Source: Siphonodentalium dalli | Lineage: Eukaryota; Mollusca; Scaphopoda; Gadilida; Siphonodentaliidae | Reading direction: 5' to 3' | Assembly (NCBI GenBank): GCA_032622095.1 | Contig: CP136064.1 | Span: 217,448,205 to 217,512,204 of the forward strand | DNA length: 64,000 nucleotides | Part shown: positions 1 to 12,584 of the stretch, piece after piece | How the letters are laid out: the number at the start of each line of letters is the position of its first letter | How positions within the stretch are numbered: the first letter of the stretch is position 1 | Program-made: the position numbers and the translations under genes | Notes under the pieces: model-generated | Told to the model about the DNA's origin: nothing | Database searches by the model: none | The model's input: only the letters and a program-made list of their open reading frames with translations

Positions 1-530
1 ATTATAGGGCACATCTCAGCACGACTTTTCACAACTTGATATGAACGAGTTCGATGTATTGTGTGGCCTTCCTGGTTATCTATCTGGTAATCAGTACCCG
101 ACCAAGCGGCAAATTATACTTAATTCATTACCAGATAATGCGGCTTTTCTAACTGTATATATGCCCATCGATGTTACATATATGTGTTCATGGTGGGTGG
201 TTGCTCACATTTATAAGTGCATATAAAATTTATGATGACACAAGGAATAATTATACATCCATGTTTATTTCAATTTGACTATTTTTCGTAATAACTTTCA
301 AGATCATTCGGATCTAATATGAAGTCAGAACAAACAATATAATCAATAGATATATACATCCCCATTATATTCATTTGCAAAACGAATACTTCCCAAATTT
401 AGATATACTTGTGCGATCTGAACTGTTGACTTATAAATGGCTTTAATTAATGATTCGAATTAACGCTCCCAATTACTATTTCTTTGGCTTTGTGGGTAGA
501 ACATATTTGATTCGAGTCGAGGAACCCACC
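1..530. other. No recognisable feature
   Basis: AT-rich sequence. I see no exon-like reading frame with splice sites, no structured repeat and no RNA gene. Confidence 0.5.
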
Positions 531-535
531 CATCA

Positions 536-842
536 AAGCTCACAGTTATCAGATATCGATTTTTGAAATCTATATTTTTCACCACCTGGAATATTTGGCG
601 GCCTGGCAAATATTCGACGAATGCCGACCGACATACTCTCGATACAAATTTTCGTTGAACAAAATGTTGATATATAACGCTTTGTGGGCATTTTTATACT
701 ATAGTTGACAGCGGTAAGCATTATATTTTGAAAATCAATCGATTCTGATAACTGAAGGTGCATTTGAAGAAATGTTGTTGTTGTTGTTTGTTGGAATTTG
801 ATGATATGAGGGACTATCGAATCGGATTGTGTACCTTTAAGA
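536..842 (-). repeat. Interspersed repeat, copy 1 (ends near TTAAAGGTAC)
   Basis: Read on the minus strand, this segment matches 26350-26640 on the plus strand over most of its length. Shared blocks are AAAGGTAC, CAATCCGATT, TATCAGAATCGATT and GTCAACTATAGTATAAA. The minus-strand open frame here lies wholly in the repeat and is not taken as a gene. Superfamily unknown. Confidence 0.65.
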
Positions 843-1885
843 TGAAAAAAATAAACAAATTGAACTGCTTGAAAAAAATCATGTATTTCCAATTTTCTTA
901 TATCCCATACCGTACACAAATTACAATTTAAAGGCACGTGAGGCCTTAGTTGTCGAAAATATTCATATTTGTTCCAATCACCGTAAACAGAAAATCATTA
1001 AAACGCATACAGTTTCGTTCATATATACCATGACCATCGCGTAAACAGCATGTTATCATAAAGATGTACTATATTTTACCTAAGCAAGAGCCTGATTGTG
1101 TTACAGAAGACAGCACAATGCTGCTGGCTAATCACACACAAATGGCATAAACGCTCTTTATTCGTTCCATATCAGGAATTCACCAACAAAGAACGCTCTT
1201 TATGTTTACCATCATAATATAAACAAACACCAGAAAAGTAACTTTTTATGCTTTTGTTTACATAACAATGGTCAAAGATATGACAATAACATACTGTTTA
1301 TGCGATATTTCTTATTTGTATACGGACAAAGTCTGTCTACATTTTGTTGTTCTTTCTGTTTGCGGCGGTTTTTGACGGGTGGAAATATTTTCACAGGATA
1401 CCCACCGCCAAGGCCAACCGTACCTTTAACTCTTTTTTTTGGTCAGAGAATGGCTGCAGCTGGCTAAAACAAAACAACCAGTTGCAGCATGCATGTGAGC
1501 GTATATATCCATTCTATCTCTCTTATATTTTATTTTTTTGGAATTCATTTTTTTCTTCTTCTTCTAATTTTCTGGCGGATATTCGAAACTTCGTGGACAT
1601 GAAAGCATGCACCTTTCACATAATGGACTTCTACTGATAAAAATTAAGAATAGTGTACCATGCACATCACAAGAGTTTGTGATATTTCTATCAGTTGTGG
1701 ATTTGCCATATCGGTCTCGAGATGCAAAATGTGCGTGCTATCATCGAGTCTATACCACATACGTTGACCTAATAACATATAAAATAATCATAGCAAATAG
1801 AGCTATATCACCTTACTGTGGATGACACGAAGTTTAAACGGCATTACATTATCACAAACGGACTCGTAGTCGTCAATTCTGCAAA
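843..1885. other. Unassigned AT-rich sequence
   Basis: No exon or well-formed repeat recognised. The word ACGCTCTTTAT occurs twice near 1152 and 1192. A short stretch near 1257-1275 resembles the 23.9-kb and 61.3-kb repeat (GTTTACATAACAATGG). Confidence 0.4.
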
Positions 1886-2664
1886 AGGGTGCAAGCCACC
1901 TTGAGTAATTTTGTCTAAAACACCTCAGTGTGACTCAATTAAGACAGATCAAAATAAAATGCACATTTGATACCAAATATAGTTCCATTTTACTTGAAAA
2001 AGTGGTCCAAACCTGAACATAATTTTTTTGGCCGATTTTGATGCCAAGTATTCAATGTATATATAAGTCAGAATAGTCAATTGGCATGACACGCTGGTGC
2101 AATATCTACAATGTTTCATATTTTGGCCGTCATTTTGAGCCAAAGTGACAATTTTGGTACCATTGAGTTGGAATATCCATAAGAAATAGAATGCATCACA
2201 ATGCAGTTCTTCCAATTTCTTGATGAAATTTGACAACAATCCCAATGGTGACTTTTTGTGAAATGTTATACGGCGTTCTGTAAAAGCGAATTTTTGAGTG
2301 ATCGGATGGGGTGGGGACCACATGTCAGTTAACATGCTAAATACAAAAATAAAGTCACAATTCTCAACCAGTTCCAAAATGGCCATCTTGGACGGGAAGT
2401 TCCAAATTTGGCATACAAAGGTGACGTTATGTCTTAGCTTCACAAAAATGTATACATGTATACATATAACAATATTTTCTCACTGTAATTGCATCAAACT
2501 AACTTAACGGAAAATGGCAGCCATCTTGGACGCCATCTTGAATTACAAAAAATACTCAAAGCGGATTTTAGTGGATTTTGGATATGTTGTTATAGATGAT
2601 ATCTTCCTCTTCAAAAATGTATAAAACCAACTTATCGACCAGACACCCCCCCCCCCCCCTTCCG
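1886..2664. repeat. Probable degenerate repeat with 'GCCATCTTGGACG' words and a poly-C run
   Basis: The sequence repeats phrases such as AAAATGGC.GCCATCTTGGACG and ACAATTTTGGTACCATTGAG, which are typical of dispersed repeats rather than genes. A C-homopolymer lies near 2646-2660. The longest chance frame of the window is here (1949-2443, minus). It has no splice context and low-complexity composition. Confidence 0.4.
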
Positions 2665-3275
2665 ACGCTGAATAAAGAAGCCTGTTTCAGCTAGTGTCCT
2701 ATAATGTAAAAGTAATATAGGCGAATTACGAAGGTATGCGATCAACATTGTGCATAAGCTGATCAATTAGCTGACAGTCACTTTATATGTCGGAATGAGT
2801 CTCCTATCATAATAAATTAAGATTTGATCGATGGTTTTATGATCGGTTATTGATCGGTAGTTTGCGGTTCTTATCATCATGTGATCGAACAGAAATTGAA
2901 TAAGGTTGTAGATGTCATGGACCGTTCACGTGCGATTATGTGTCGTCTATGTATATAGGTTATATCTTCATATTCATGCGACCAGATGAATACATTAATT
3001 TGGATTTATTTTTGGAATCTCTGTGCCCATAATGATGAGCGCATGGGTGAGCACCTCTTTGGTTCAGCTTTTGACCCAATTCCCAACTATGTGATATATA
3101 CCGTATTTAATTAGCACTAAATATTGGTATACAAAATAATACCAGAATACTCTTGGAATATGACGGCAATGTCAGTCTATGTCAATTCTGCAACATTTCC
3201 CATGCAGTTTCGTTGTTTCGGGAATGGTATTTGCAACTGATGAAATTTTGTACATGTGCATGTATAAGGACGTTC
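2665..3275. other. Unassigned
   Basis: No gene or clear repeat seen. The phrase GCCTGTTTCAGCTAGT near 2680 recurs near 35326, so the left edge may be a repeat end. Confidence 0.35.
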
Positions 3276-3278
3276 AGA

Positions 3279-3331
3279 GTCTGCTATATATGATGTTGCT
3301 GTTCGCTGGACAGCAACATATATAGCAGAAC
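3279..3331. repeat. Short hairpin
   Basis: TCTGCTATATATG...GTTGCTG and CAGCAAC...ATATATAGCAGA form an inverted repeat around a short loop (TTCGCTGGA). It may be the core of a small foldback element. No target duplication is evident. Confidence 0.6.
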
Positions 3332-3715
3332 ATTCATAGCAATGAATGAAAGAGATCAGATATTCGCGTCAACGACTATGTATGCAATGTATCCGGGTAC
3401 AATTTTCACAAAATATTGGAAGAAATAAGTTTCACATAAGAACATTATTGAACATTACTAAACATGGGGTTATCATTGCGTTGAGTAAAACATTTACCCT
3501 GCATATTGGATCAAATTTTACCCATTGCGATTTAGAGTGTATTCCATTAACAAGATACCAGTATGTATACAGATATGCGTGATTGAAATTCACTTGGAAC
3601 TCGTTACCCATATCTGCCCTAGATACAGGGGTATTGAAACATTTTGTATTATATTATTATTAGTTAATTATTCCTTACTGGACATTCGAAAACAGAAATC
3701 GGGTAAGATTTTCAA

Positions 3716-5545
3716 GGAATAAACGGCATTGTAGGGTGGCCGTTGACGAATATTAATTAAGATTCCACTCAAAACGTTTACCACCCAACCCACTGAATTT
3801 CCATCTATATCTATATTGCGAATGTCTGTCTCTCTGTCTCTCTGTCTGTCTGTGATCTATAGAAATTCACAGGGGACCATCTAGATGATAACAAAGGGGT
3901 CTACTAGGAATAACTTTTTACGAGAAAGATAATGGTGCGGGTTAGAATTTCCTAAAGTGACGGCGTTGTTGTCAGGGGCAGAACAGGGGAAGGGGCAGAA
4001 TTTTGTTTTGTCGCCGATTGCCACGAAACTTACATATAATCACCCCCATGATATGAAGAATCTAATGGTGTGGTTTAAGTATGTCAAAAGTGGCGTCGTT
4101 CGAGTCAGAAGGGGAGAGGGGCACCAAAATTGATAAAACTAATGTTAGCGCCAATTTCCACCAAATTGATATATATTCTTCTTCATGATACAAGGAATCT
4201 AATTGTGCGATTTAAAGACGCCAAATTTGTGTCGTTTGGATGAGATATTGGGGTGGGGCACTAAATTTGATAATAATGGGTTTAGTCGCAGATTGCCACC
4301 ACACTTATACAAAATCATCCCCATGGTATGAGGATGAACATAGGAGCACCTGTACATTTCTTTGAAACGTCTGTATCTTCATGGAGATATGATAGCCAGG
4401 TGTCCTCAAACTCTTAGTCTAACCCACTAGATTGATTGATACATCTCTATATGTAAAACCCAATTGTCGTCTCTTATTTTTGCAAACTAATGTGTTTATG
4501 ATGTTCATGTTTCATGTTATAACTTCTGAAGTATACGCAATTGTAAATAAATAAATGCTTCTTTATTGGTGGGACGGATTAATCGCATGCAATAAACAAA
4601 ATGACAATCAACAAAGTGATCCACTACTTATATTCCATGACTGTGTAAGAATCATGTTTTGTGATGCTATTTGAATATGCAATTTATGAGATTACGTGTA
4701 ACACTTTTAGCAAGAGTATTCTCTATTCCCAACAAATATCCACAGCATGCAGAGGGTTTCACATCAATTTAACCTGGGCAACGCCGGGTAACACTGCTAG
4801 TACCCTATACAATCCAAAATGTCAAAATGCCCAAAATCGCCTTTCTGGCCCCATTTTCACGGAGTAAACGCATTGTATGGAGGCCGTTGAAGAACAAGAT
4901 TCCACAAAAAAACAAAATGACCACACAACCCACTAGGTTTCAATACCCTGCAACCCAAAAATCGTCTTTCTGGTCTTTAATCACGGAATAAACAGCATTG
5001 CATGGTGGCCGCGTTACGAATAAGTAAGATTCCACCCAAACAAATTACTATCAAACCCACTGAGTTTCCATACCCTTCGACCCAAAATGGCAAAATGCCC
5101 AAAATCTCCTTTCTGGTCCGACTTTCACAGAATAAAAGGTATTGTAGGATGGCCGTTGTCGAATAATTAAATTCCACCCAAAAACTATTTACCATGCACC
5201 CAACCTATATATTCGGTTTCCATATTCTGCTACCCAAAAATTGCAAAATGCCCAAAATTATGGACCACCATTCTTCTATTTATGACCTATTTAGTGACAT
5301 CAATAATTCATTTTATGATATCAATAAATCGATATATGATATAACAAAAAGGAATATATGTAGTCATTAATTTTTTTATGATATCAAAATGTTTTTCAGA
5401 TATCACTAATTCCAATTTGTGATATCAAATATTAATTTTATTATATCACAAAATCGAATTATTAATATCACAAAATTGTAAGCATTTAGTGATATCAATA
5501 ATTCGATTCGTCAACAGCCACCCTACAATGCCATTTATTCCGTGA
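3716..5545. repeat. Tandem repeat block, interrupted by a Helitron, with an inverted end
   Basis: A unit of roughly 100-120 bp recurs at 3716-3803 and 4801-5262. Its landmarks are GGAATAAACGGCATTGTAGG, GATTCCAC, CCCACTGAGTTTCC and CCCAAAATGGCAAAATGCCC. The first 36 nt (3716-3751) return inverted at 5506-5541 with few mismatches. A Helitron (3804-4800) splits the block. Between 5290 and 5505 the sequence is an AT-rich series of GATATCA-containing words. Confidence 0.7.
3804..4800 (+). mobile_element. Non-autonomous Helitron
   Basis: The element begins TCTATATCTATATTGCG and ends with ACCTGG-GCAACG-CCGGGT (a 6-bp stem including one T-G pair), a short spacer and CTAG. These are the hallmarks of Helitron ends (5' TC, 3' hairpin plus CTRR). 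It sits between A (3803) and T (4801). Removing it restores the host tandem unit ...CCCACTGAATTTCCA|TACCCTATAC, matching the sister unit near 5060-5080. It has no Rep/helicase frame, so it is non-autonomous. Internally there are about three diverged units (3940-4340) with GATTGCCAC and ATGATA words, preceded by CTGTCTCT repeats. Confidence 0.85.
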
Positions 5546-5599
5546 AAAACGACAACAAATGTGTTTTTTGGGGGGGCATGAACTTTAGCCAAAATTCAA

Positions 5600-5995
5600 T
5601 ATATATATAGGCCTGTTCAGCGAATCAGTGTGCAATTTGTCGTTTTTAGACAAGAAGTAGAATATTTTTGTGCTCAGCGCTTTCAGTAAAATTATTGAAA
5701 CGAACTGGCAATCAGATGAACATTTCCAACCATATAAAGGGGATGTTTGGTTTGATGTGTCCAACAGTTGGAACTTGGGAGGTTTGAGGTACCACTGAGT
5801 TGACAAATTCCAACTCAACAAGGGTGCAAATTGAATTTCTCGGCATTGGAAATTTCAGTCTGCATGGTTCAATTGGAGGGTGCAGTTGGAAATTCCAATT
5901 CAAGGTGGACATGCACATCCCTCCAACAGAGATCCTCTGGCCACGTCCCTGTGTCGAGGTGGGGTATCACCAATTAAATCACATTTCAACATATT
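5600..5995. repeat. Interspersed repeat with GGTGCAGTTGGA motif, copy 1
   Basis: Contains TTCAATTGGAGGGTGCAGTT. Its reverse complement is recognisable near 13870-13905 (TCCAACTGCACCTCTTGAACC-like). The ends CACGTCCCTG and AGGGACGTG are also shared. Related wording appears near 10720-10890. Family not identified. Confidence 0.45.
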
Positions 5996-6881
5996 AAGTG
6001 ATAGTTACCGATAGTTTATACAAGTTTTATTGAGCTACAGCCTATATATCTCCATTCTGTTTGTTATTTTATGGGAATATAGTAGTGTCTGAATTTTATA
6101 GGCGACCAATAAACAGACCACTCGTAATTCTGATGAATAAGATATGATACATTTTATTGAGGTACTGTTGTAAAACCGACATTAGTGCGACATTGTGCTT
6201 GTTTGCAACACGAGTAATATTGACATTCGGGTGCCATAATACACCAAAATCTCTTTTGAAACAGTTTAGAAACCAACTGTGAAGATAGTATCGTTGTATT
6301 TGCAATGAACAAATGATTTATGTGTTTATCCTCCTGCATTGAATCGCACATTAAGGGAGACAACTCTTCACAAAAGTTGATGTTCTGGGTACAAGACAGA
6401 GTTCAGTCCCCTCGCTTTACGCTGGTCTGACCATCGATCTTTATTTAATTTACGTCGATGATCTGACCACTTTCAGAAAGAAAAGGAAATCGTTTATTTA
6501 ACTTTTGTTGGTTACAATTCATTCTGCTTTATTCTGAGAAACTGAACTGTCCATATCGATATAAAAATTGGCTAGATCAAGCCAGAGTGAATTGTAACCG
6601 AAACAAGTCTTGAATAACAAAATGTAAGATTTCCTCTCTGCAGCAGTGTCTGCAGTTTGGTTTTTGGATCGTCTCATCCAGTTTGCCTGTTGGTCTCGGG
6701 TGTCATATAATTGTGCGTTCATTCGATGTTGTCGATATTTATTCTGAATTTATGACATATCGCTTGCTGTGTTACATATTTGCCACACCTTCGGTTTCGA
6801 AATGGTTGCGTATATATATACCCATTGTCTGCATGGTGCCCAACGGCGGGGGTGAGGAGGGTATAAAACTTGATCGCGATC
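5996..6881. other. Unassigned
   Basis: No exon with acceptable splice sites and no structured repeat recognised. Confidence 0.4.
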
Positions 6882-7098
6882 TACAGTTATGCTCTAAATA
6901 ATCGACTCCTTAACCACAGCAGAATTATGGGTAACTTTTCAGGATTTTGTCGGAAATGTGGCTTGTTGCCATTCATCGGAAAGCTCTCAGTGATAGCTTT
7001 CCGATGAATGGCAACAAGGCATATTTCCGACTAAATCCTGAAAAGTTACCCAAAATTATGCGGTGGCTAAGGAGTGGATTATTTAGGGCATTACTGTA
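6882..7098. mobile_element. M1 foldback element, copy 1 (full length)
   Basis: 217 bp, nearly one complete palindrome. Arms of about 105 nt start TACAGTTATGCTCTAAATAA and end GGGCATTACTGTA. The TA...TA flanks and CAGT terminus suggest a Tc1/mariner/pogo-type non-autonomous element. The arms differ at several positions, so this is an older copy than 53054-53270. Confidence 0.85.
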
Positions 7099-7650
7099 TA
7101 TGTCGTCGCCGCCTTTGAATTCGAATTTAGACGGTACCGGTGTAAACTGCGATGTGCACAGTGAAGGTTATACCACGCTTTCTCGTGTTTCTAGATCAAT
7201 GCAGATGAAATCTTTAGCAAATACATTTCTTCGGGCTTGTTATGGAGTGGTATTTTAATCTAAAATGTAGGTCAATCTGCATTATATTTGGTGTATGGTG
7301 TGTCAATACAATGCTGTTTTGTACGATATTATTGAACCGCTGAGATAAAAAAAAAACAGACATTAATCTATATCTCACCCTGTCATTTTAGTATCTTGTC
7401 GTGTTCCTCCATTACTTATGCAAACAGTTTTAACAATGACTGGTATACACCTTGACAGAAGTTGTTTTCGTGTTTCATCGTGTACTAATATTTTAAACAT
7501 CTTAAGCGTTCAATTCTCTGAAATAGTATCTGCTTGAATCACATAAATAACTACACTAGGAGACCTCGTATATGACATTTCGTTTTTTAGTTCATCGAAG
7601 TTGTGAATGATGCATCGATAGTGATGTGTACATTGTATATATATGTTGGG
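7099..7650. other. Unassigned
   Basis: AT-rich. Nothing supportable was seen between the M1 copy and the PB-D element. Confidence 0.4.
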
Positions 7651-8130
7651 TTAAAGGCCCACTTAATTTTCGAGTCACCGATTATTTTTGATAGTGCCTT
7701 GAAATACGGTTTTAATAACAATCTATGCCCATAAAATATGATTACTATAATTCATCACCATTTGAAACATCTGTGTCTCAGAAGATGCCCATAGATAAAT
7801 ATAAAACAACTGAAATAACAGAAAGATTCCCCCCGTTTGGCTCCCAGAATGCAACATAATTCAAACTAAATATGTATTTTCAATGGAATGAGAATAACTC
7901 TATCTATAAGATATAGAGTAATACCCCCTCCATTGAAAATAATACACCTTTTACTACAATCTAGATGACAAAAACACGTGGTCACTCAACAAAAACAACA
8001 TGTACACAGTTTATTACACCGGATAAGTTCATCATACAATGTTTTGGATATTCCTCGGTCAAATGGTATATAATATGGCATACATTTTATATATGTGATC
8101 TGGGGGTTCGAAAATTAAATGAGTCTTTAA
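7651..8130. mobile_element. PB-D element, copy 1 (TTAA-flanked)
   Basis: Starts TTAAAGGCCCACTTAATTTT and ends with the diverged reverse complement (TCGAAAATTAAATGAGTCTTTAA). Terminal TTAA on both sides fits a piggyBac-like target. An internal palindrome (TCAATGGA...ATAGAGTTAT-like arms, about 7879-7939) also occurs in the copy at 61476. No coding capacity. Confidence 0.75.
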
Positions 8131-9478
8131 ATATTTGGATTAAGGATACTATGGGCTTAGTCCAGAAAGAAATAAGTCTAGTATCCAACGGAATACCGGG
8201 TATAAGTCCACTATGGGCTGATTCCAGAATAAAATAAGTCTAATGCAAACCACCGGATGATACCCGGGAAGATTTGAAAGGGTCGCCGGCCCTCTCCTAC
8301 AACCCACTTTTGAGTGCCGTAATTCCACTGAAGAGCGTTGTGGAGTTTGTGAGAATGACATAAGCCCATGCACAGTAGGTGTATGCCTACTGTGCATGGG
8401 GTGGATGCCACCAAAGCAAGAAGCAAAGCCCTACCCCCATTCCGAACCCGGACCGGCGGAGAAGACTTACCTTGATTTATCTGTGTTGGTTTTGTGCGTT
8501 GATATGTAGATAAATTGTTTCGAGTTGTGAATAGTTGTACATAATGTCCTATTCAGTGCTTGCATGGACTCCAGTTGCCTTAGTCTGTTGTATTCCGGGC
8601 TTGAACTACGGGCTCATGCAACTCTAGGAAGAGGGTGCAATGCCGACCGGTTGACTTAAGGTCGGTTGGGGCTCCTCAACTCTCGGTGGCGCAATGCCCG
8701 CCTTCCACTCCCGTGCGAGTGTCTGAACCCGTTGACCTGGTTATGTGGTGCATGCGCAGATGAGGATGTAGCGGAGGCCAGACTGTGTTGGTTGGTGTGT
8801 CCCTGAAGGTTTGGAGTGCCAAGTAGTGTTCTATTTATTGTGTCCCACCCGTCCTCACATAATTAAGCACATGCAGGCGCGGGTGAAAGCATGTAGTTTC
8901 AAATTTGTATATGTAGTTGTTTTTGTGAATTGTTTTGAGTTCAGGTTTTGTGTTGTGTTCAGTGTAATGAGTTTACAAGGTTAGCAGGTTAGTTGGTTGT
9001 TTGATGGAGATAATTACCCAATGGCTTATACTACGGCCACGACATGCGTATATATGTCGCCCGAGGACATTCATCAGCGCCCAAGGAGCCATCTAGGACC
9101 TGAGCCCGCTACCCTACGTTTTAATATTATTGTTAGTCTTGTTAGACGGTCGATATTGCGGATTTTGCATGAATTGGTTAGTACATACAAAATGGGTTGT
9201 TTATACTGAGTTCTAGCATTGGACTAATGCAAACCAATGGCAATATTTAGGACAAATATGAACCCATTTGGGTGGCGCGGGCCACAGTGAAAACACACTA
9301 TAAAGAGCATACATCTGGTGCTGCAACTTTTCAAGTGCAAATAGGTTCATATTCGACCTAAATATTCATTATAGGTTCATATTGGACTTATTTTATTTTT
9401 GACATAAGCTCTCATTGAGCTTATTTTAAATTTTGTTTTTGATTTATTTAATAAAAAAATTTTAATGAACATTTTTAA
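8131..9478. other. GC-richer unassigned region with a perfect hairpin
   Basis: No gene supported. Near 8150-8260 two related segments (ATGGGCT..TCCAGAA..AAATAAGTCTA) form a diverged direct duplication. A 15-bp perfect stem lies at 8365-8400. Near 9225-9390 words such as TAGGTTCATATT and GACCTAAATATT recur. The middle (8430-8990) has higher GC than its neighbours but no long frame. Confidence 0.4.
8365..8400. repeat. Perfect 15-bp-stem hairpin
   Basis: CCCATGCACAGTAGG is followed by a 6-nt loop (TGTATG) and its exact reverse complement. It lies at the edge of a GC-richer stretch. Nothing in the context shows a function. Confidence 0.8.
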
Positions 9479-9479
9479 A

Positions 9480-9622
9480 AACTAACGACGTTATAACCTC
9501 CGCCAGGATACCCCGAGGCACCACACAAAATTTGGTTGAAATCGGTCCAGGTGTCTGGGAGATAAATCCGAACAGACAGACAGACAGATCCTACTCTTTT
9601 ATTATATATATATAAACCATAA
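9480..9622 (-). mobile_element. Helitron 5'-end-like fragment
   Basis: On the minus strand this reads from a TATA-rich start through GTCTGTCTGTCTG to a segment containing GACCGATTTCAACCAAATTT. This arrangement is common at the 5' end of non-autonomous Helitrons in invertebrates. No matching 3' hairpin/CTAG end was found nearby, so it is a fragment or a misassignment. Confidence 0.4.
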
Positions 9623-10690
9623 TATCATCAAATAATACCACAAATATACGTGTATTAGACGCCAAAACAACTTTTTGAGCCGAATTAGATATATAGAGAG
9701 TCATAATGTCATAATAACAGCAGTAATTTACTGGAAAGTCAGGGAAAGTCGGGATGTACATTGCGAATTGCAACGAATGGCATCACATTCATGGCAGTGT
9801 TTCATAGTTCCTTGGGTTCGATCCCTTTCAACTAAACCACAATGCGCAATATTGGATGTGCATTTTAATGCACGATGCATCATTATATAAGTATATCGGA
9901 TGTGTATATGCGTTGCCTCCATGCATCATTAAGGAGGTGCAAGTTAATGCATGCTGCTCAATCATTAGACCACACCTGAATGAATCACATAGAGCTTGCT
10001 GGAATCATTAGCGGTTATTATTCCATAGAAAATACACACTCACAAGAAGCTATATCCGAAGCCATTATTAATTGGTGGGGAAATCGAAGTCTAAACAAGA
10101 GAATAATCGAGTATAGTTAATGTTCGACTCAAGTTCGTTCAAGTGCCTCACTGGACGACGACCCATCTATCATATACCCGCGATATACAATGTACAAGTA
10201 TACATTGTGTTATTGTTATGATCACTTCAATGTGTCTTTCTTTATAATGTTCGTAAAATGACCCGTATTTCCAGTATTGAACTTGAACTTACTTTTGAAA
10301 ACATATATACCAATGGAATTTCGGACTCGTGATTTTTACATGTAGCGTACTAGTATCTCCAATCTATATACCAGAGCACCTCATGCAGCCATACATTTTG
10401 AAAACCCTTTCCTGACTAAAGTTAAAAAGCCCATATAACTCAACGACGTCGCTCATAAATTGCCTTAATATTTCTGAATATATATAACAAATACGGAATA
10501 ATAAGCGATTTCAAATCGACAGTTATTTTTAAATGCATATGTTTATCTTACCTATATATAGTGTTATTTTTTGGCATACTTTTAATCGAAAAAAAAATAG
10601 CAATTTACATTGTGTGCAGTTATTGTCATATAAAAGGCATATAGGGATGCCCAATTTGTTTATTGTGGCTTATACATACACCATGTAGCT
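9623..10690. other. Unassigned AT-rich sequence
   Basis: No exon, RNA gene or structured repeat recognised. Short words (ATGCATCAT, GTGCATTTTAATGCA) recur near 9855-9950. Confidence 0.4.
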
Positions 10691-10920
10691 TTTCGCATGT
10701 ATGGAGTGTCTCAGATCAAAATGGAAATGTCATGCCTGCCAGTTGGGAATTTCAGACGCAACTGTTCTGGTGGTTTAATTTCCCAACCAATATTCAGAGT
10801 GAAGTTTGTATACGTCAGCTACATCATCCACATGATAGGTTTTCCAGCGTTGGACATTTTTGTTCTCCAGGGTGCAGTCGGACACACCCTCCCTAACAAA
10901 CATCATAGGAAGTTCTGATT
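10691..10920. repeat. Interspersed repeat with GGTGCAGT motif, copy 2
   Basis: Overlapping frames here look protein-like but resemble the segments at 5600-5995 and 13830-13980 at the DNA level, including CAGTTGG, GGGTGCAGT and CACACCCTCCC. I treat it as a dispersed repeat. Confidence 0.35.
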
Positions 10921-12290
10921 TTACTGAAGCAATGTAGTGTAAAGATTTCATTTGTGAACAGAGAATAGTAAACAGTATTTCTTCAATTGCTGAGAATAAC
11001 CAAATCGAGATATAATTCTGTAACATGTAATTTTACCTCGTTAAGTAAATTTGTCTTTCGCCAATGAATGGTGGAATGTGTGTCATTCAGTTGGGATTCG
11101 TTCAGACCTCCTACAGGGAGACAACTATCTGACGAATATATAATCCCAAATGTGCTCTCAACTTAATCGATCTCTATTGACTTCCATTAAATGTGCAAAG
11201 GAACAAAGCATACCCATGAATAGAAGAAAATCATTAACTTAGAACTGTAAAAATAACGTGGCATTCGAGCCCAAACCATGTTATATATTTCTACATGCAA
11301 AATTTATGTGTAATTTAACCCACTATAACGATGCTATTTTATGCCGCTTCATGGCAGGTTTGAGAAATTTGCCATTGTATTTGCGGACTTCGATTGGCGT
11401 GCCAGCAAAGTTGACCTCCGGGGTTTGATTATTGGTTAGATCCTCTGTGAATCGCTTACCTGCTGATAGAAATGACAGGTATTAAGTGGTGCCGAAGAAT
11501 GGCATAATAAACAGGCTCTGTGACGACAAATCAATACCGTAAGCGTCCCGACTAATGCCCAGTTCCTAAGTAGGATGGAGTTGTTACTGATTCGATGAAA
11601 ATAAAGCGGACTAATTTGAGAGTTACGTGGAGTGATCCCCACATTGAGGTAAGAGGATTTATAATAGTAACGCTTCCACCACACACCGATCAGAGGTGTA
11701 TGACAGGCAGAAAGTTTTCGAAACCCGATGATATACTAATATAGTGACTTGAAATTTTGAAATATCCAACTTTCTTAACATTAAATATTGGTTTATTAAT
11801 TGTTGTTGGAAAATGTTAAAAGTCCATTATTACCGATATGATTTCACCCTATATACATTCGGCACATTCACTCAATTGAAAAAAAATGGGTTATCAGCTC
11901 TCTATATCAACAATCATCACAACTACCAATGGTCAATATCTTCACTACAAAACAAGTTCGGTGACACTAAAAACTAAATTTAGAACAAAATAATACAGGG
12001 GCTTTTATTGTTAGCATGATTGACGGTTAATATTCTAGAAAAAAATACAACCCGAGAGCAGACAATAATATAGGCAAACTTTATATCCGTATATATCCGT
12101 AAATTGCGGTCATCGCCCAGTTTATTAAATGCTGGTGATATATAGACTCGCGGTTAAGTTCAGATTATATTACTGAATTTGGCTTTTATTTACTAGCCAC
12201 TGGCATTACAGAAATCTCCTAACTTGGAAAGAACACATTCAGTATAAGAATAAAGGTGCCTATTTTACCCATTTATATTTGTGCCATGGC
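10921..12290. other. Unassigned
   Basis: No supported gene. The minus frame at 11436-11684 has no splice signals or recognisable motif. Confidence 0.35.
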
Positions 12291-12302
12291 GGACAGCGCC
12301 AC

Positions 12303-12391
12303 ATGCCCCATGGGGAAAAATACTAAAATACCAATATAGACTATACCAGTCTATATTGTATTGGTATTTTAGTATTTTTCACAAGGGCATT
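12303..12391. repeat. Long AT-rich hairpin
   Basis: AAAAATACTAAAATACCAAT and ATTGGTATTTTAGTATTTTT are exact complements. The stem continues through ATAGACT / AGTCTAT with a short bulge and a loop of about five nt. Flanking CCCCATG / AAGGGGCAT-like words extend the arms with mismatches. It is probably a small foldback element. Confidence 0.8.
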
Positions 12392-12584
12392 TGAACAGCA
12401 CGATATGCTTAACATTATCAGGATTTTAAGAAGCTGTAAATAGAATGCAATTAATATTTTAAGCGATATGATCCATCGAGTAATGACTAAATAACATTTT
12501 TGTGCATTAACCATCGTTTATGAAATTATAAAGGACACATTTAGGGACACACTACTCGAATATTACCTTGCCATAGCCATATAG

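Noticed and set aside
1949-2443. 164-residue minus-strand frame, the longest in the window
   Set aside because: It lies in repeat-like sequence (GCCATCTTGG words), has low-complexity composition, and has no splice or start context. A frame of this length is not surprising in 64 kb of AT-rich DNA.
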